This document shows, one piece after another, positions 35,001-46,262 of a DNA stretch of 64,000 nucleotides (position 1 is the stretch's first letter; each line of letters opens with the position of its first letter). The DNA comes from Acanthamoeba sp. SK_2022b. Lineage: Eukaryota > Discosea > Longamoebia > Acanthamoebidae. Where the stretch lies: NCBI GenBank assembly GCA_027943245.1, contig JANDJZ010000277.1, positions 1-64,000 of the forward strand, given 5' to 3'. The translations under genes and the position numbers were made by a program. The notes below the pieces were generated by a model that ran no database searches, had not been told where the DNA came from, and saw nothing but the letters and a program-made list of their open reading frames with translations.

Positions 35001-37711
35001 GCCCAGTGCTACTACTGCCACCACCGGTTCTGCTCCAGCTGCATCGGCTCCCCGACCAAGATCATCGAGTTCATGTGGGACAAGCCGCAGCCCGTCTGCA
35101 AGCGCTGCCAGGTCAAGCTCGTGCGCCAGGCCGAACTCCTCACCTACATCCAGTACGAGATCGGTACCTCTCCTCCGTCCCTCGCGTCGCACACCGGTGC
35201 TGCCGACTGTCAAATCTCACGCAACACACGCAACACGATACACACAACACACTACACGCACACGCACACGCAGGCAAACAAAAGAGCACCATGCCAAAGG
35301 AAGAGGAAGCTCGAGAAGAGGTATTCGCCTTCACCTTTGCATGACAGTGGCGCACATGCCCGTCTTTGCCTCACCTCGCGCATTTAATACTGATTAATTA
35401 TTCAATTTTCTCAAAAGCTCATACGTACGTTGCACGAGGCGCGACCGATGCCCCTGGTAGGCTCCGCTCCGGACCTTCACGTACGTTTATTATTTATTTA
35501 TTCATTTATTTATATATATAATTTCTGAGTATGATTATTACTATCTGCTCGATGTGGACCCCACTCTCCGCTCACCCTGCGTCGACGCATCGCAGGCGTT
35601 CTCCGATCTGCAAGCCCGGCTCGCCTACGCGTCGATGCCCACGGCCGTCTCGCTGGCTGACTACCCCTCTGCCTGTGTCCTTCTTGATGTGGTGCGTGCC
35701 CTCGTCGCTCCTCTCTTCAGACTTGGCTCTCTGAGCCCTTTGCTTACCCTGGGTCGCCACTGTTTTATAATTGCTTTTATTTTAATTATTTATTATCTTT
35801 ATTTTTTGTTCTCCATTTCTGACGCAGCCCACACGAGCCTTATCTGCTCCGATCGAAAGTGTTTTGGTTCCCGAGCACCTGCAGGTATCGTCCATCATCA
35901 GGGACCCGGTACCTCACCGCCACTGTTGGTTGGGCCTCTGGCATCTCAGGAATGCTGACGATTCTTCCTTTCTCGTCTTGTCGTGGGCATTGGGCGGCAG
36001 AGCTTTGCCGACTACTGGAGCGCGCCGGCGCGACAGGGGTGTGTGGAGATCAGGATCGCCCTCGCGGGGCCGTCCGTGGTCCGTTCCTTCTCCATCGTCG
36101 TCGACAAGCTCGGCTACTCGGAGAGCGACGCCCCGGTCGTCTCGCTGCTGGCCGGCCACACCATCTCCGACTGGCGCAACGTGGGGTCGTGGAACCTCGC
36201 CAACTTCACCCACCTCCTGCCCAACGTATATCGCCGACCGTCTTCGCTTTTGCTTTCGTCTTCGCTTTCGCTTTCGCTCTCTGCCCCCCCCCCCCCAAAT
36301 CTCACGTAGCGTGTGTGTGGGCGGAGCAGAGCAAGCGGGGGATACCGGCGGGGGAGCACCTAACCTTCGAGCTCGAGCAGCCGGAGGAGTGCCGCTTGCT
36401 GTCCTTCACGCTGCGACTCCCGCAGCAGACCTCGGCCTGCTCCCCGTACGCCGACGAGCGTCCCGACGCGGGCCACGGCGAGAACAGCGTCGACATAAAA
36501 TCGGCCGCGGGAGACGAGGCGGAGGTCGTCGTCGCGGCGAGGCGGGAGGCCCCGCGGGAGGAGGCCGGGGTCAAGGCGGCCGAGGTCTTCCTCCACCTGG
36601 GCCGACTGCGGGTCTACGGGGACGTGCTCGACATGTACAGGCTCGAGCAGCGGGAGCAGGAGAAGAGGGCCGCCAAGCGACGCAGCGCGCCGCTCGCCGT
36701 CGTCGAAGAGCTCAGCGCCGACGCGGTCCCCTCCCCCAAGGTGCTCCTCCTCCGCTTCGTGGGCGTGGGCGTGGGCGTGGGCGTGGGCGTGGGCGTGGGC
36801 TGACCAGCCGCGGGGGAGCAGGACTCGGCACCGGACGAGGACGCGGCCTCTGATGTGACTACCGGGCCGAGCGTGGCGGCGCAGGCGGCTGCGGCGAGCT
36901 CGGTGATGGCGGGCAGCAGCGTGGCGTCCTTCCTGGCCTCGCTGCCCACCTCCCTCTCCTCGCCGTTCACCTCGCCGTCGCCCTCGTCCATCCTCCCGCG
37001 CGACCTCCCGCTCACCGGCCACGAGAGAGTGATCTACGACCAGATCATGAGCACGCCCTCCCCTCGCGTACGCCCCCCCCCAAATCCAGAAAAATAAGGA
37101 AATATTTATTTTAATAATTGCTTATTTATAATTATTTTAAATTATAATATTTATTATTCCTGCAACTCACACACACACGAATGCAGAGCTACAACTTGAT
37201 CACGCCGGTGTGGGCTCAGTCGCGCAACGGGAAGCAGATGATCGACATCTGCATCGAGCCGAGCACGGTCACGGGCTTCGTCGCGCTCGTGCGGCACGGC
37301 GAGGAGGGCTACCTCTCGCAGGTCAAGCTCATCCGCGTGCTGGCCATCGTGACGGGCGAGTCCAAGGGCGAGATCGTCTCCTTCCGTCCCGTCGGCCGCT
37401 TCGTCCTCCCCAAGGCCCGACCACGCACCTACCTCTGCTTCGAATTCTCCTCCTCCTCCTCAAGCTCCTCCTCCTCCTCTTCATCACCGCCATCGTCATC
37501 TTCAGTCGCCGCGAAGCCATCGTCGCCCTCCCCGTCGTCATCGCCGCCCACGCCGTCGCCCCTGCGGGCCAACATTCTCACATTCCAGTTCCTCTCCAAC
37601 TACGGCGGGCGGGAGACGCAGCCGCCCAAGATCTACCTCTTCAACTCGACCAACACGGCCGCAGCTGCCGCCTCGGCGGAGAACGGGTGCCCGGCTCGAG
37701 CGAGTGGCTGA
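28822..37711 (+). CDS. Giant SAC9-type phosphoinositide phosphatase with FYVE-like finger
   Basis: Some two dozen exons encode well over 1,500 residues. After a Ser-rich leader the SAC domain begins around 29220 (FIVSTLSMRKDTTILTIHP) and includes LPGGHSVFTI, FYCDTFDITRPYPS and VNVGLSCGQ-like segments. The catalytic CX5R motif is FNCADSLDRTN at 31895-31927, with Ser at the second Cys position, exactly the form found in plant SAC9. GDVISVLYTNSPAMHSSLM and AIQRRYQNVVKDSTRQLQ also match SAC9 rather than Sac1. The long C-terminal region has beta-rich SAC9-like segments and, near 34937-35160, an eight-cysteine FYVE-like finger (CHAC, CYYCHHRFCSSC, CKRC). It should dephosphorylate phosphoinositides such as PI(4,5)P2 on membranes. 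Not every boundary was fixed. Confidence 0.85.
31050..31095. repeat. (TG)n microsatellite, intronic
   Basis: TG tract in a SAC9-like gene intron ending shortly before the acceptor for the YGPHSFTICNML exon. Confidence 0.95.
31968..32037. repeat. (TG)35 microsatellite, intronic
   Basis: TG tract of ~70 nt in the intron directly after the exon encoding the catalytic CX5R motif of the SAC9-like gene. Confidence 0.95.
36759..36800. repeat. (GTGGGC)n hexanucleotide repeat, intronic
   Basis: Six to seven tandem GTGGGC units in an intron near the 3' end of the SAC9-like gene. The repeat is open in frame, so unspliced reading would add a Gly-Val run, but the AAG/GTGCTC donor before it and the GCAG acceptor after it give a better fit. 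Confidence 0.85.
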
Positions 37712-38028
37712 GCGTCGCGAGGAAAGGGCGGAGGGCAAGAGATATAGAAGAGAGGGAGGGAGACCATGTGACCAGCCAAGCATTTATGTGGACTATTGGG
37801 ACAGAACATGCAGTGGGTGTCTCCACACTCAGTTCCCTCCACCTGCTATTTTGTCCAAGTCAACGCAGTCGCCAGTGGTTGGTGGACTGAAGAAGACGAA
37901 GCAAGACCGAAATGTCACCAACGACAATCTTTTGAAGATTAAAGCTCGCCTCTATTATAAAGTTAGATCAAGGAAGTCGGGTCGAGCAGGGCGGTAGGCG
38001 CTGCAGGCGGGCGAAGACCGGCGCAAAA
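37712..38028. other. Convergent 3' spacer
   Basis: About 320 bases between the SAC9-like stop and the first mini-zinc-protein stop. Nothing further is seen. Confidence 0.5.
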
Positions 38029-38460
38029 CTAGTCCCACTTGGCGCCGCAGCCCGAGCACAGCTTGGCCTTGCACTTGTTGCACGAGAAGTAGCCGCTGCC
38101 GGATTGCTTGTGCTTGCAGCTCGACGGGTTGCCGCTCACGCTGTTGGGGGTCTGGTTGCCGCAGCTGTAGCACTTGGCGTATCCCATGTTGCTGGTGGTT
38201 GCTGGTGTTGGTGGTACTGGTTGGTGGTTGAGGTTGGTGGTGGTTGTTGATTGAAAGCAACGCAAGCGAGCAAAGCTTTTATCTTGCCGGCAGCTCAAAT
38301 CATTGGTTGCTGTTGGGAGCTGCTGAAAAGTTGACAACATGAAAAAGAGCGGGAAGACCCAATCAGGTGGTTGCAATGTTGTCATCGTTGGTGGCACAGA
38401 CAGATTAATATGAAAATATCTGGAAGCGCCAATGAGACGGAGGCAAGTGTGCCCTAAGTC
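38023..38460. repeat. Tandem duplication, unit 1
   Basis: Bases 38023-38299 are identical to 39193-39469 and cover the whole mini-protein gene plus ~110 bases upstream. Further upstream similarity decays with indels but continues to ~38450, covering the promoter. Confidence 0.9.
38029..38187 (-). CDS. 52-residue zinc-binding mini-protein, copy 1
   Basis: Single exon with ATG at 38187 and stop at 38029-38031. The 52 residues have seven Cys and one His spaced as paired zinc ligands: C6-x2-C9, C24-x-H26, C36-x2-C39 and C44-x2-C47, enough for two zinc ions. The core reads YFSCNKCKAKLCSGCGAKWD at the C-terminus. No signal peptide or membrane helix is present. An ATAAAAGC element lies ~90 bases upstream on the sense strand and may be a TATA box. 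The coding sequence is identical to the copy at 39199-39357. I do not recognise the family; the ligand pattern suggests a treble-clef or ribbon-type fold. The gene is too small for most predictors, but exact duplication with conserved frame supports it. Confidence 0.75.
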   Translation of the reverse strand: MGYAKCYSCGNQTPNSVSGNPSSCKHKQSGSGYFSCNKCKAKLCSGCGAKWD

Positions 38461-39198
38461 TCGTGCCCTATCCGACCGTGGACCATGGCAGCGCATCAAC
38501 ATCGCGCCTGTGGCGTATCAACGTCTGATTTGTTGTTGTTGCGCCTATGTCAAATATATCAAGCCGCAAAGCTCACCTGACAACTGGCGACGATCAATCC
38601 TGAGGGGGAGGGACCTTTTCAGCTTGTGGCGCCTCGTCAGACGACACTTCCGACCAGGGAGATGTGAAGCTATTTGTGGAGAAGTACTGCGAAGTCTACT
38701 GCACATTTTCGGCTTCCAGTCGCAGAGATTGGCCCACTACAGCCTGATGAAGCGACCAGCCGCCGACTGGGCGACCAGCCGCTGCTTTAGTGGTTAAATA
38801 CCAACACGCCTTTTCTCATTTGGCGCCTTTGCCTTCGCTCGCTCTTTGCGAGCGCACCGCGACCCAGCCCTTAGGGTCGTCACTGAACAAAAGCTTCCTT
38901 CAAAAGATCTTGGCCACGCACCCACCCTATTGTTGACAGTTGGCGTTGAGCGCCAGTCACGAGCCGTCAGGAAAACGCCCTAGCGGTTGGTTGGAGGGCG
39001 ATTCCTACTGGCCGGCTCAGTTGCGGAACGCTGTTTGACTTTGGGCGGGCTAACCCGCTTTAAGACTTACCCAACTGCCCAAGTAACGACTACAACCGGT
39101 GGAAGATGAAATCTATGTATTGTTGAGGGTGTATGTCGAACATGACTTCACCGAGCAAAGTATGGCGTGGGCGCTGGTGGGGCGGATCGCGGGCAAAA
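38188..39198. other. Spacer between the two mini-protein copies
   Basis: About 1 kb: duplicated promoter sequence on the left, then unique sequence. The plus-strand frame at 38432-38797 has no recognisable features, and I see no RNA gene. Confidence 0.5.
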
Positions 39199-39630
39199 CT
39201 AGTCCCACTTGGCGCCGCAGCCCGAGCACAGCTTGGCCTTGCACTTGTTGCACGAGAAGTAGCCGCTGCCGGATTGCTTGTGCTTGCAGCTCGACGGGTT
39301 GCCGCTCACGCTGTTGGGGGTCTGGTTGCCGCAGCTGTAGCACTTGGCGTATCCCATGTTGCTGGTGGTTGCTGGTGTTGGTGGTACTGGTTGGTGGTTG
39401 AGGTTGGTGGTGGTTGTTGATTGAAAGCAACGCAAGCGAGCAAAGCTTTTATCTTGCCGGCAGCTCAAATTGCGGGTTGTGCTCATTGGTCGCTGCTGGG
39501 AGCTGCTGAAAGGCAACTTGAAAAAGAGTGGGAAGACCCAATGAGGTGGTTGCCAAGTTGTCACCATTGGTCGCGCAGATATGAAAAAAATAGGGAAGCT
39601 CCGGTGAGGGGGCTGGGGGACCCAGGAGGC
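39193..39630. repeat. Tandem duplication, unit 2
   Basis: Direct repeat of 38023-38460, offset by 1,170 bases. The first ~277 bases are identical; the promoter-distal part is diverged. Confidence 0.9.
39199..39357 (-). CDS. 52-residue zinc-binding mini-protein, copy 2
   Basis: Single exon with ATG at 39357 and stop at 39199-39201. It is base-for-base identical in its coding region to copy 1 at 38029-38187, with the same C-x2-C, C-x-H, C-x2-C, C-x2-C ligand pattern. The leader and the upstream TATA-like ATAAAAGC element are also identical, but beyond ~39469 the promoter carries a 13-base insertion and several substitutions compared with copy 1. Both copies therefore make the same protein from slightly different promoters. 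Recent duplication or gene conversion explains the identity. Confidence 0.75.
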   Translation of the reverse strand: MGYAKCYSCGNQTPNSVSGNPSSCKHKQSGSGYFSCNKCKAKLCSGCGAKWD

Positions 39631-40321
39631 GGGCTCCTGGGTCTCGTGCCCTATCCGACCACAGGCTCTGCCAAGCCTGTGCCAGCCATACCAAGCCCGC
39701 ACACAACACTCACCAGACTCCAACGAGAACAACAATGACAAACCGGGAGACGAGGAGACAGAGCTTGAGCTTGTTGTGCCTCAGCTCTCTAGAGGGGGGA
39801 GGGGGCGCCTGCTCGCTCACATGCTTCGAGTGACACCACTTCATGAGGCAGCGCTTGCCGCCCACTTCCCCAGATGCTGGAAGCGTAAGGCCTTGCAAGT
39901 CGACTTGCCCCCAGCTCTGGGCCCATATATTCCTGGAGCACCGCAGGTCCACGTAAAAGTGGATTATAGCTAACCAATATCTTCCGTTGTTTAGGGCATA
40001 AGGGCATAATAGAAAAAACCAGGAAAATTACCGTTGGTAGTTACCATGCAACATATACCGCGCTTTCCATATTGGCAGGTGTACGTTAAACAAGCAAGTT
40101 CGAAAAAATAATCGACTTTAAAAGATAAAGGAAAAACAAGCCTCAAACAAAAAGCCAGAATCATCTGTGCGGAAACAACTTCCCTGTGGCCTTCCGGTAC
40201 ACCGTTATTTACACTTTCGTTGTGTGTAATCCCCAAGATCAATCGCTTTTATTGCTAAGCATATCAATATGGTTGTCTTCGATTTACATGTATGTATTTA
40301 TATGATGCGGGTGGAATAAAG
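39358..40321. promoter_or_regulatory. Divergent region: mini-protein copy 2 (-) and CH-LRR gene (+)
   Basis: About 960 bases with the duplicated promoter of the mini-protein on the left and AT-rich sequence (40040-40310) just before the CH-LRR start. No further gene is supported. Confidence 0.45.
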
Positions 40322-43300
40322 ATGGAGGCATCTGGAGGAACAGACCGGTCACCGGAGGAGCAACACATGGAGGGCATGGACAAAGAACTCATACGACGCC
40401 TCTCCTCGCGCGACTTTGCAAAGGGTCAGCGCCTCGCCAAGGAACGCCGCTGGGAGGCCGTACAGATCAAGGTGCAGCTCATCCCGCACCTGACCGTATG
40501 GAGCTAATCATGTTGTCCGATGGTGCATGTACAGACGTTTAAGGCGTGGATCAACTTCCACCTGGCCCCACGTGGCATCATTGTGAAAGACCTCGACGTC
40601 GACCTAAAGTGCCCGCCTTCTCCTGCATCGCCAGACAAGCTGATATGGTTGTGCTAAGATGTTCATGTATGCGCGGTGGCTCATAAGATCGGGAGTGGTG
40701 TTGGTGAACCTGCTGGAGGTGCTCACCGGGCATAAGGTAGCCCGCCGCGACCGCGATTTCAAGCACGACCTCGTCCGCGAGATCGAAGTGCCCTTCTCCC
40801 TCGCCGTAAGCACTCCTCCCTTTCGCTTCTCTCCTCTTCGCAGTCCCTCTAAATTCTTTCACTTACCATGAGCAAGAACCTGCGCGTCGCGCTCGACTTC
40901 ATCGAACAAAACATCGGCCTGCGCCTGGTCAACTGCTCGGCCGAGGGTACGCCACATGTGTATGGAATTGGTAAACTAAAAAATTTGCTGATGGTCTCGC
41001 TCACGCGATTGTCGGTGAACAAACGCGCATTAGAGATCGTGAAGGGCAACATCAAGATCACACTTGCCGTGCTGTGGGTCCTGATTCGCAAGTTCCACAT
41101 CGTCGACCCCGTGCTCCGCAACGCTGCAGCCGGGGTGAGTGATTCTTCGGAGCTGCAGGGTGCGGCCGAGAGGCACCTGATGGCGTGGGTGCGCGAAAAG
41201 ACTGCGGGTCTGGTCGAGGTTACCAACTTTACCAGCAGGTATCGCATCTCGCTATCTCTACTTCGGAGGAGTATTCTTTTAGCCTCATCTCAATGGGTGG
41301 CACAGCTTTCAGAACGGCCTCGCCTTCTGTGCGCTCTTGCATCGGTACAGGCCGGATCTCATCGACTTTGACCAGCTGACCGACGACCCTAAAGCGAACT
41401 TGGAGCTGGCCTTTGCCGTCGCCCAGTCGCACTACGGCGTCGCGCGGTACGACCAATGCATTGTTGCCCTTCCGCTCTCGTTACGTTGGACCTCATGACT
41501 AATCTCACGCAAGGTTGCTGGATCCGGATGACGTCATCGCCTATCCGGAGGACATGTGCATACTTATCTACGTTTCCTCCTTGTACCAAGGCATGTCCCT
41601 TCCACTACCCTCCGCGTCGAGTCATTTTAACATTCAGTCGCGTCCTGTACGCAGAATTGGAGAAGGACAACGAGAAGAGGAGGATCCTGCCACGAATATC
41701 TGCAGCTTTCAAGAACCCCTTGAAGGTACATCTGCCTATCACTCACCACATCACAACAGTGTAACTGGACGATGGATCGCAGGCGCTGGTAAAGGACTCC
41801 AGCAAGAAATCCTCCGAGCCGGCAAAGAAGCTGAGCCTGTCCAACGGGAGCCTCACCACGAATAGCGGCAGCGGCAGCGGCGGTGCCTCATCGTCGAGTA
41901 ACATCAGCACCAGCTCCGGCGGCGTCCCGCTCCCCAAGCGCAAGACAAGCAAGGGCTTCTTCTTTATGGGACGCGACCGCGACAGCTCCGGCGACGAGAA
42001 GGAGAGCGGAGGTGGCGAGGTCAAGGAGCGGTCCGACAGCAGCGAGAAGAAGCAGTCCAACCGCGTCTCTTTCTCTCCTCGAAACAGCGGAGAGATCAGC
42101 CGAATCGATCGCAGAGACAGCGGCGGTAGCAACAGCATGGCCAGCACAACGACCACCTCCACCGCTGCGGGAGCGAGCCACAACACCAACAGCCACGGTA
42201 ACGGACTGGGTCATGGCGGTAACGGTGGTGGCGGAGCTGCCGGGCAGGACCAGTCAGTCAAGACAAAGACGCGCATGTGGGCGCAGTGGCGCTCGCGCGA
42301 CGAATTCGAGCCCGGGCAGGCCCACAGCTATCACGGGCTCCAGCAGGGGCCATCGGGCAGCGATGCCCGAGACGCGTTCGTCGCCAGCGCCGATGGTGAG
42401 AACCACAGGTGGAAGGCTGCTGAGCGTCTGTTCGGCCCCACCAAGCGCTTCGGCTGGTTCAACCTGGGCAGCAGCCACAGTGATGATGACCTCGGCCTTC
42501 GCCGGTCCAAGAGCGGGTCCTTCGAGAGCAAGCAACGCGAGCGAGAACGAGAGAAGGAGCGCGAGAGGGAACGCGAACGCGAGAAGCGGGCGATAGCCGC
42601 TGGGTCAGGGTCTCTGAGCGGGGCCAGGGAGACTATAAGCAACAATCACACATACAGCGGGCAGCCGAGTCGTGGCCACATCCTGCGGCGAGTGTCGCTT
42701 ACCAATTTGCGCAAGCGACGCAGCGCGAGCCTGGTCGAGCGCTCGGAGCGTGAGCGTGTGGATAGGGAGAACCGGCTGCTTGCCTTCTCAGCATCGCTGC
42801 CAGTAATCTCGGCGGACTCGCCCGCCGTCGTTGTCGAAGGCGCTGTTGCTTCCTTTTCCCGGGAGCTGCACCCAAAGGACGAAAGCGAAGGCGTCGGGCC
42901 CAGCTGGCTCTGGTCGTCGACGCCGCCGCGACAGGGCGATCCTGAAGGCCCCGGTATCGTTCTGTCGCCGCGCCAGAGGGAGGTGGCTGCCACCCCTGCC
43001 CACTCAACCGAAACCACTGTCGGCGCGCACGCCTCGCTGGCCAGCGCAGCCGCCGACTCCGAGCGGCAACAGCCAATCAGACTAGAGGAGCCGAGGGACC
43101 GTGCAGACAGCGACAGCCCCTCCGACACCGAGAATTCGGGCATCTTTGACGCCTTCGAGGCACTCGAGAAGGCCTACGCCACCATCTCACATCAAGGTAC
43201 ACGTGTCTGCGAGCGACCACGCGTGGAGATGGATTGAAATGTTTGGCTGACCTCTGGTTGTGGTATCAGACAAATTACTGAGCGAGGCGTTAATGATGAA

Positions 43301-44192
43301 GCTGGAGGAAACCAAGAAGCTGCTCTCCTCGACGGGGGGTGGCCGCCCGGGCGGATCGCCTGTCCCACACCGCTCGCGCTCGCGCTCGCGTCCTCAGCCG
43401 GAGAACGCGCAGGTCGGCGATGCCGTGAGCGAGCAGGTCAAGCGGCACAGGGGCGCAAGCGACGGCGAGACCCGCTCACCCCAGCGCAGCCGCGCGCTTG
43501 TCGAGGCCAACGGCTACGAGCTCCCTGCAGTCGAATCTCGAAGAGACTCAGTGGAGACCACTTCGTCGTCGTCCTCGTCTTTGTCTTCATCTTCGAGCCC
43601 ATCTCACACCAACTCGGTTTCCTCGCCGCCGCTGCACGCGTCGACGCCGATGCGACATGGGACTGGCGGAGGCTCGGCGGCTGCCCCTGCGGCTCAGCAG
43701 CATTTACCGCAGCAGTTGCTGCATGGGAGCGTGGCGGGAACCGAGGAGGAGGAGGTGGAAGTGAGCTGTCTGGGTGCAAAAATTCGAGGAGAGCTTACCG
43801 AACGTGGCGCAGAGAAGCTCAAGTTGGCCATCGACGCTCACCACACCCACAGTAATATCCACCACATCCGTCGAAAAGATCTGCACGCACGCACGCACGC
43901 ACGCACTCTCTCTCTCTCTGTCTCTCCACACTCACAATCTCGATAATAGGTGACCCAAAGAAAAAAGATAAGCGAAGACTGGAGCAAGATCTGGCGGTGA
44001 CGATCACGGGCGACCTCAACGATAAGTCCCTGGCCGCGCTGGCTCTGGTCGGTGGTACGCGCAACGACGCCCCTCCCAAGATGATCGTCCTTGAGGACAC
44101 GACCCACTGACCTTCTCCGTCTTAGGCGAGCTCAAGCGGCTGTGCATTGGCGATAACGAAGAATTCACAGGTACACCAATACACCACACACA

Positions 44193-44256
<64 letters not shown>

Positions 44257-45772
44257 CACAGCTCACCTGCTATGGCTACACGCAGAGCTGGAGGAGTTGG
44301 TAGCGGCGGTGCCTTACTTGACTGAGCTGACGCTGGAGCGATGCCCACTCCTGGCCAATCTCTCTCCGCTGACGACCCTCCAACAGCTAGTCTGTTTGGG
44401 CCTCGACGACCTGCCCTCGGTGGCCGACCTCACCCTCCTCTCCTCCCTCAGGTGCTCTCCTCACGTATGGCCGTGTCGGTGTAAGTTACGCAACTTATCA
44501 CGCGTGTTTGGGGTGCAGAGATCTGGAGGAGCTGAACGTGCGCGCGTGCAGTCTGTCCTCGTTGTCGTCGTCGGCCTTCTCGCCCGCGCCTACCCTCTCG
44601 CCCTCCTCAGCCTTCTTCGAGCCGAGTGCGTCGCCCTTCTCGCTCTCCTTTTTGTCGTCGCTCCACGGCCTGCGCGTTCTGCGGTTCACGGGTGCCGACC
44701 TCGACGACCGGTCGTCGGCCGAACTGCGGCCGCTCGAGAACCTCACCCGGCTCGAGACTCTCAGCCTGCGCCGATCGTCCGTGCGTTCGCTGGAGGGCCT
44801 GCGTCGGTGCCGGCGCCTGCGCGAGCTCGACCTCCACTCCAGCCCACTCGTCAACATCTCCACGCTCTCTTCGCTCACAGCCCTAGAACGCCTCTGCCTG
44901 GCCGGTATGTGGCATACTTGTTCGCTTGCTCTCAAGTGTGCGCGAGTGAGTGTTGCTGATCGAAGGACGTGGTGCGATGACTACTCGCAGGGACGTGGTG
45001 CGATGACTACTCGCAGCTGCGACGTCTGCGCGGGCTGGTCGATCTCGATCTGAACATGTCGGCGTTCACGCAGCTAGAGGTTATCGAATCTCTGCCCCAG
45101 CTGCGCACGCTCGGCCTAGCACGCTGCCCGGTCACACGGGCCAAGTGGGTCTATCTTGGGCAGGCCCAAAACCTACGCGAGCTCAACGTGGCCCACACGT
45201 CCTTTACCGACTGCACAGTCCTCTCCGGCCATGGCTCCGAGGTCACTGACACCGACAAGAACGTGGACAGTGGTGATGTGGGCAGTGGGACCGGCGAGGC
45301 GATCCCGACCACGCGGATTATCGTGACCGAAGCCTACATAGACCATTCTGCGGATGTGGACGGCAGCCGATCGCAGCAGACGCTCGCGGTTGAGGAGGGG
45401 CCGGTCTTCCTTGCCCGGCGAGGGAGGACACTCACACAGCTGGAGAGGCTTGACCTGGACGGGTGTGACATTCGCGAGAAGGGATTGGACGGCATCAAAG
45501 ACCTGCCTAACCTCAGTTACCTCTCCATACGACAGGTGATCTCCTATTCTCGCTTTGGATACACATATAAGTTTATATTTGATCACTCAACCATACCTTT
45601 TTATATATTGATCATGGTTCTGCAGGTGCGAAGCATTGGTGATCTGTCTGCTGTGGCGGGCTGTGGGGGGCTGCGGTATCTGTTCCTGGACCAGGATCAG
45701 GTGCCATCGCATCAGCTCCACCACCTCCACTCCCTCCTGCCCAAGCTCACCATACACATCTCGCCTTCCTGA
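40322..45772 (+). CDS. Tandem calponin-homology domain, leucine-rich-repeat protein
   Basis: Multi-exon gene of roughly 1,300 residues. The start is placed at ATG 40322; an in-frame ATG at 40292 would add ten residues. CH1 includes TFKAWINFHLAPRGI, SGVVLVNLLEVLTGHKV, NLRVALDFIEQNIGL and KITLAVLWVLIRKFHI. CH2 includes ERHLMAWVREKT, FQNGLAFCALLHRYRPDLIDF and DMCILIYVSSLYQ. The order matches tandem actin-binding pairs of the alpha-actinin type. A long Ser/Arg-rich middle exon (to ~43237) follows, with an RE-repeat coiled segment. The C-terminus is leucine-rich repeats (LTELTLERCPLLANLSPL, LETLSLRRSSVRSLEGL, LERLDLDGCDI). It probably links F-actin to a partner bound by the repeats. A (CA)n tract sits in an intron at ~44181-44254. 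Confidence 0.87.
44181..44254. repeat. (CA)n microsatellite, intronic
   Basis: CA tract of ~70 nt inside an intron of the CH-LRR gene, between donor GGTACACC and the exon beginning with ELEELVAAVPYL. Confidence 0.95.
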
Positions 45773-46262
45773 TCTGCGGGTGCCGACCAACCACGCTGTA
45801 TTTTTAACAATACAAGAATTTTCCTGGTGCCACACTCCGGGTCCCACAATGGGTTGGTGGTGGCTGGCGCACGGGATACATGAGGGGCTCCGGCGGCGCA
45901 TCGAGAGCAAGCGGTGGTGTGACTTGACTGCCCCGTCGCCCTTTGTGGGCGATAAGGCAGCTCAGTAGGGCAGCCGTGTGGTGGAGGCGCTCGGATGAAT
46001 GATCTGCTTGCCCTCTAATCACTACTGCACCCGAAGCGCCCGCTGTCCTGAGGACCCAAGCGGGGCCTTCCTCGTGAGGGCCTCTGGTGGCGAGGGATGG
46101 CTGGGCGGGACCTGTGGGCCAGGTCCAAAATCTAAAAGCCGCTGCGGTCTCGCGGCCCACTTCTCCCCGCAGTGCTCTTCGCCGTCAACACGAGCGGGCC
46201 CGAGTCTAGCCACCACCGTGGTTTCATTTTTGCTTGCGGAACCTAGAAGAAATCCTAAAACA
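45773..46262. other. Spacer between CH-LRR stop and acyl-CoA oxidase start
   Basis: About 490 bases. No supported gene. It should hold the CH-LRR 3' UTR and the acyl-CoA oxidase promoter. Confidence 0.45.

Noticed and set aside
36759..36800. Gly-Val repeat coded by the GTGGGC tract
   Set aside because: Good donor and acceptor sites flank the tract and splicing restores a better protein, so it is taken as intronic.
38432..38797. 121-codon plus frame between the two mini-protein copies
   Set aside because: No domain, signal peptide or coding-like composition; it starts within duplicated promoter sequence and is not preserved in the other copy.
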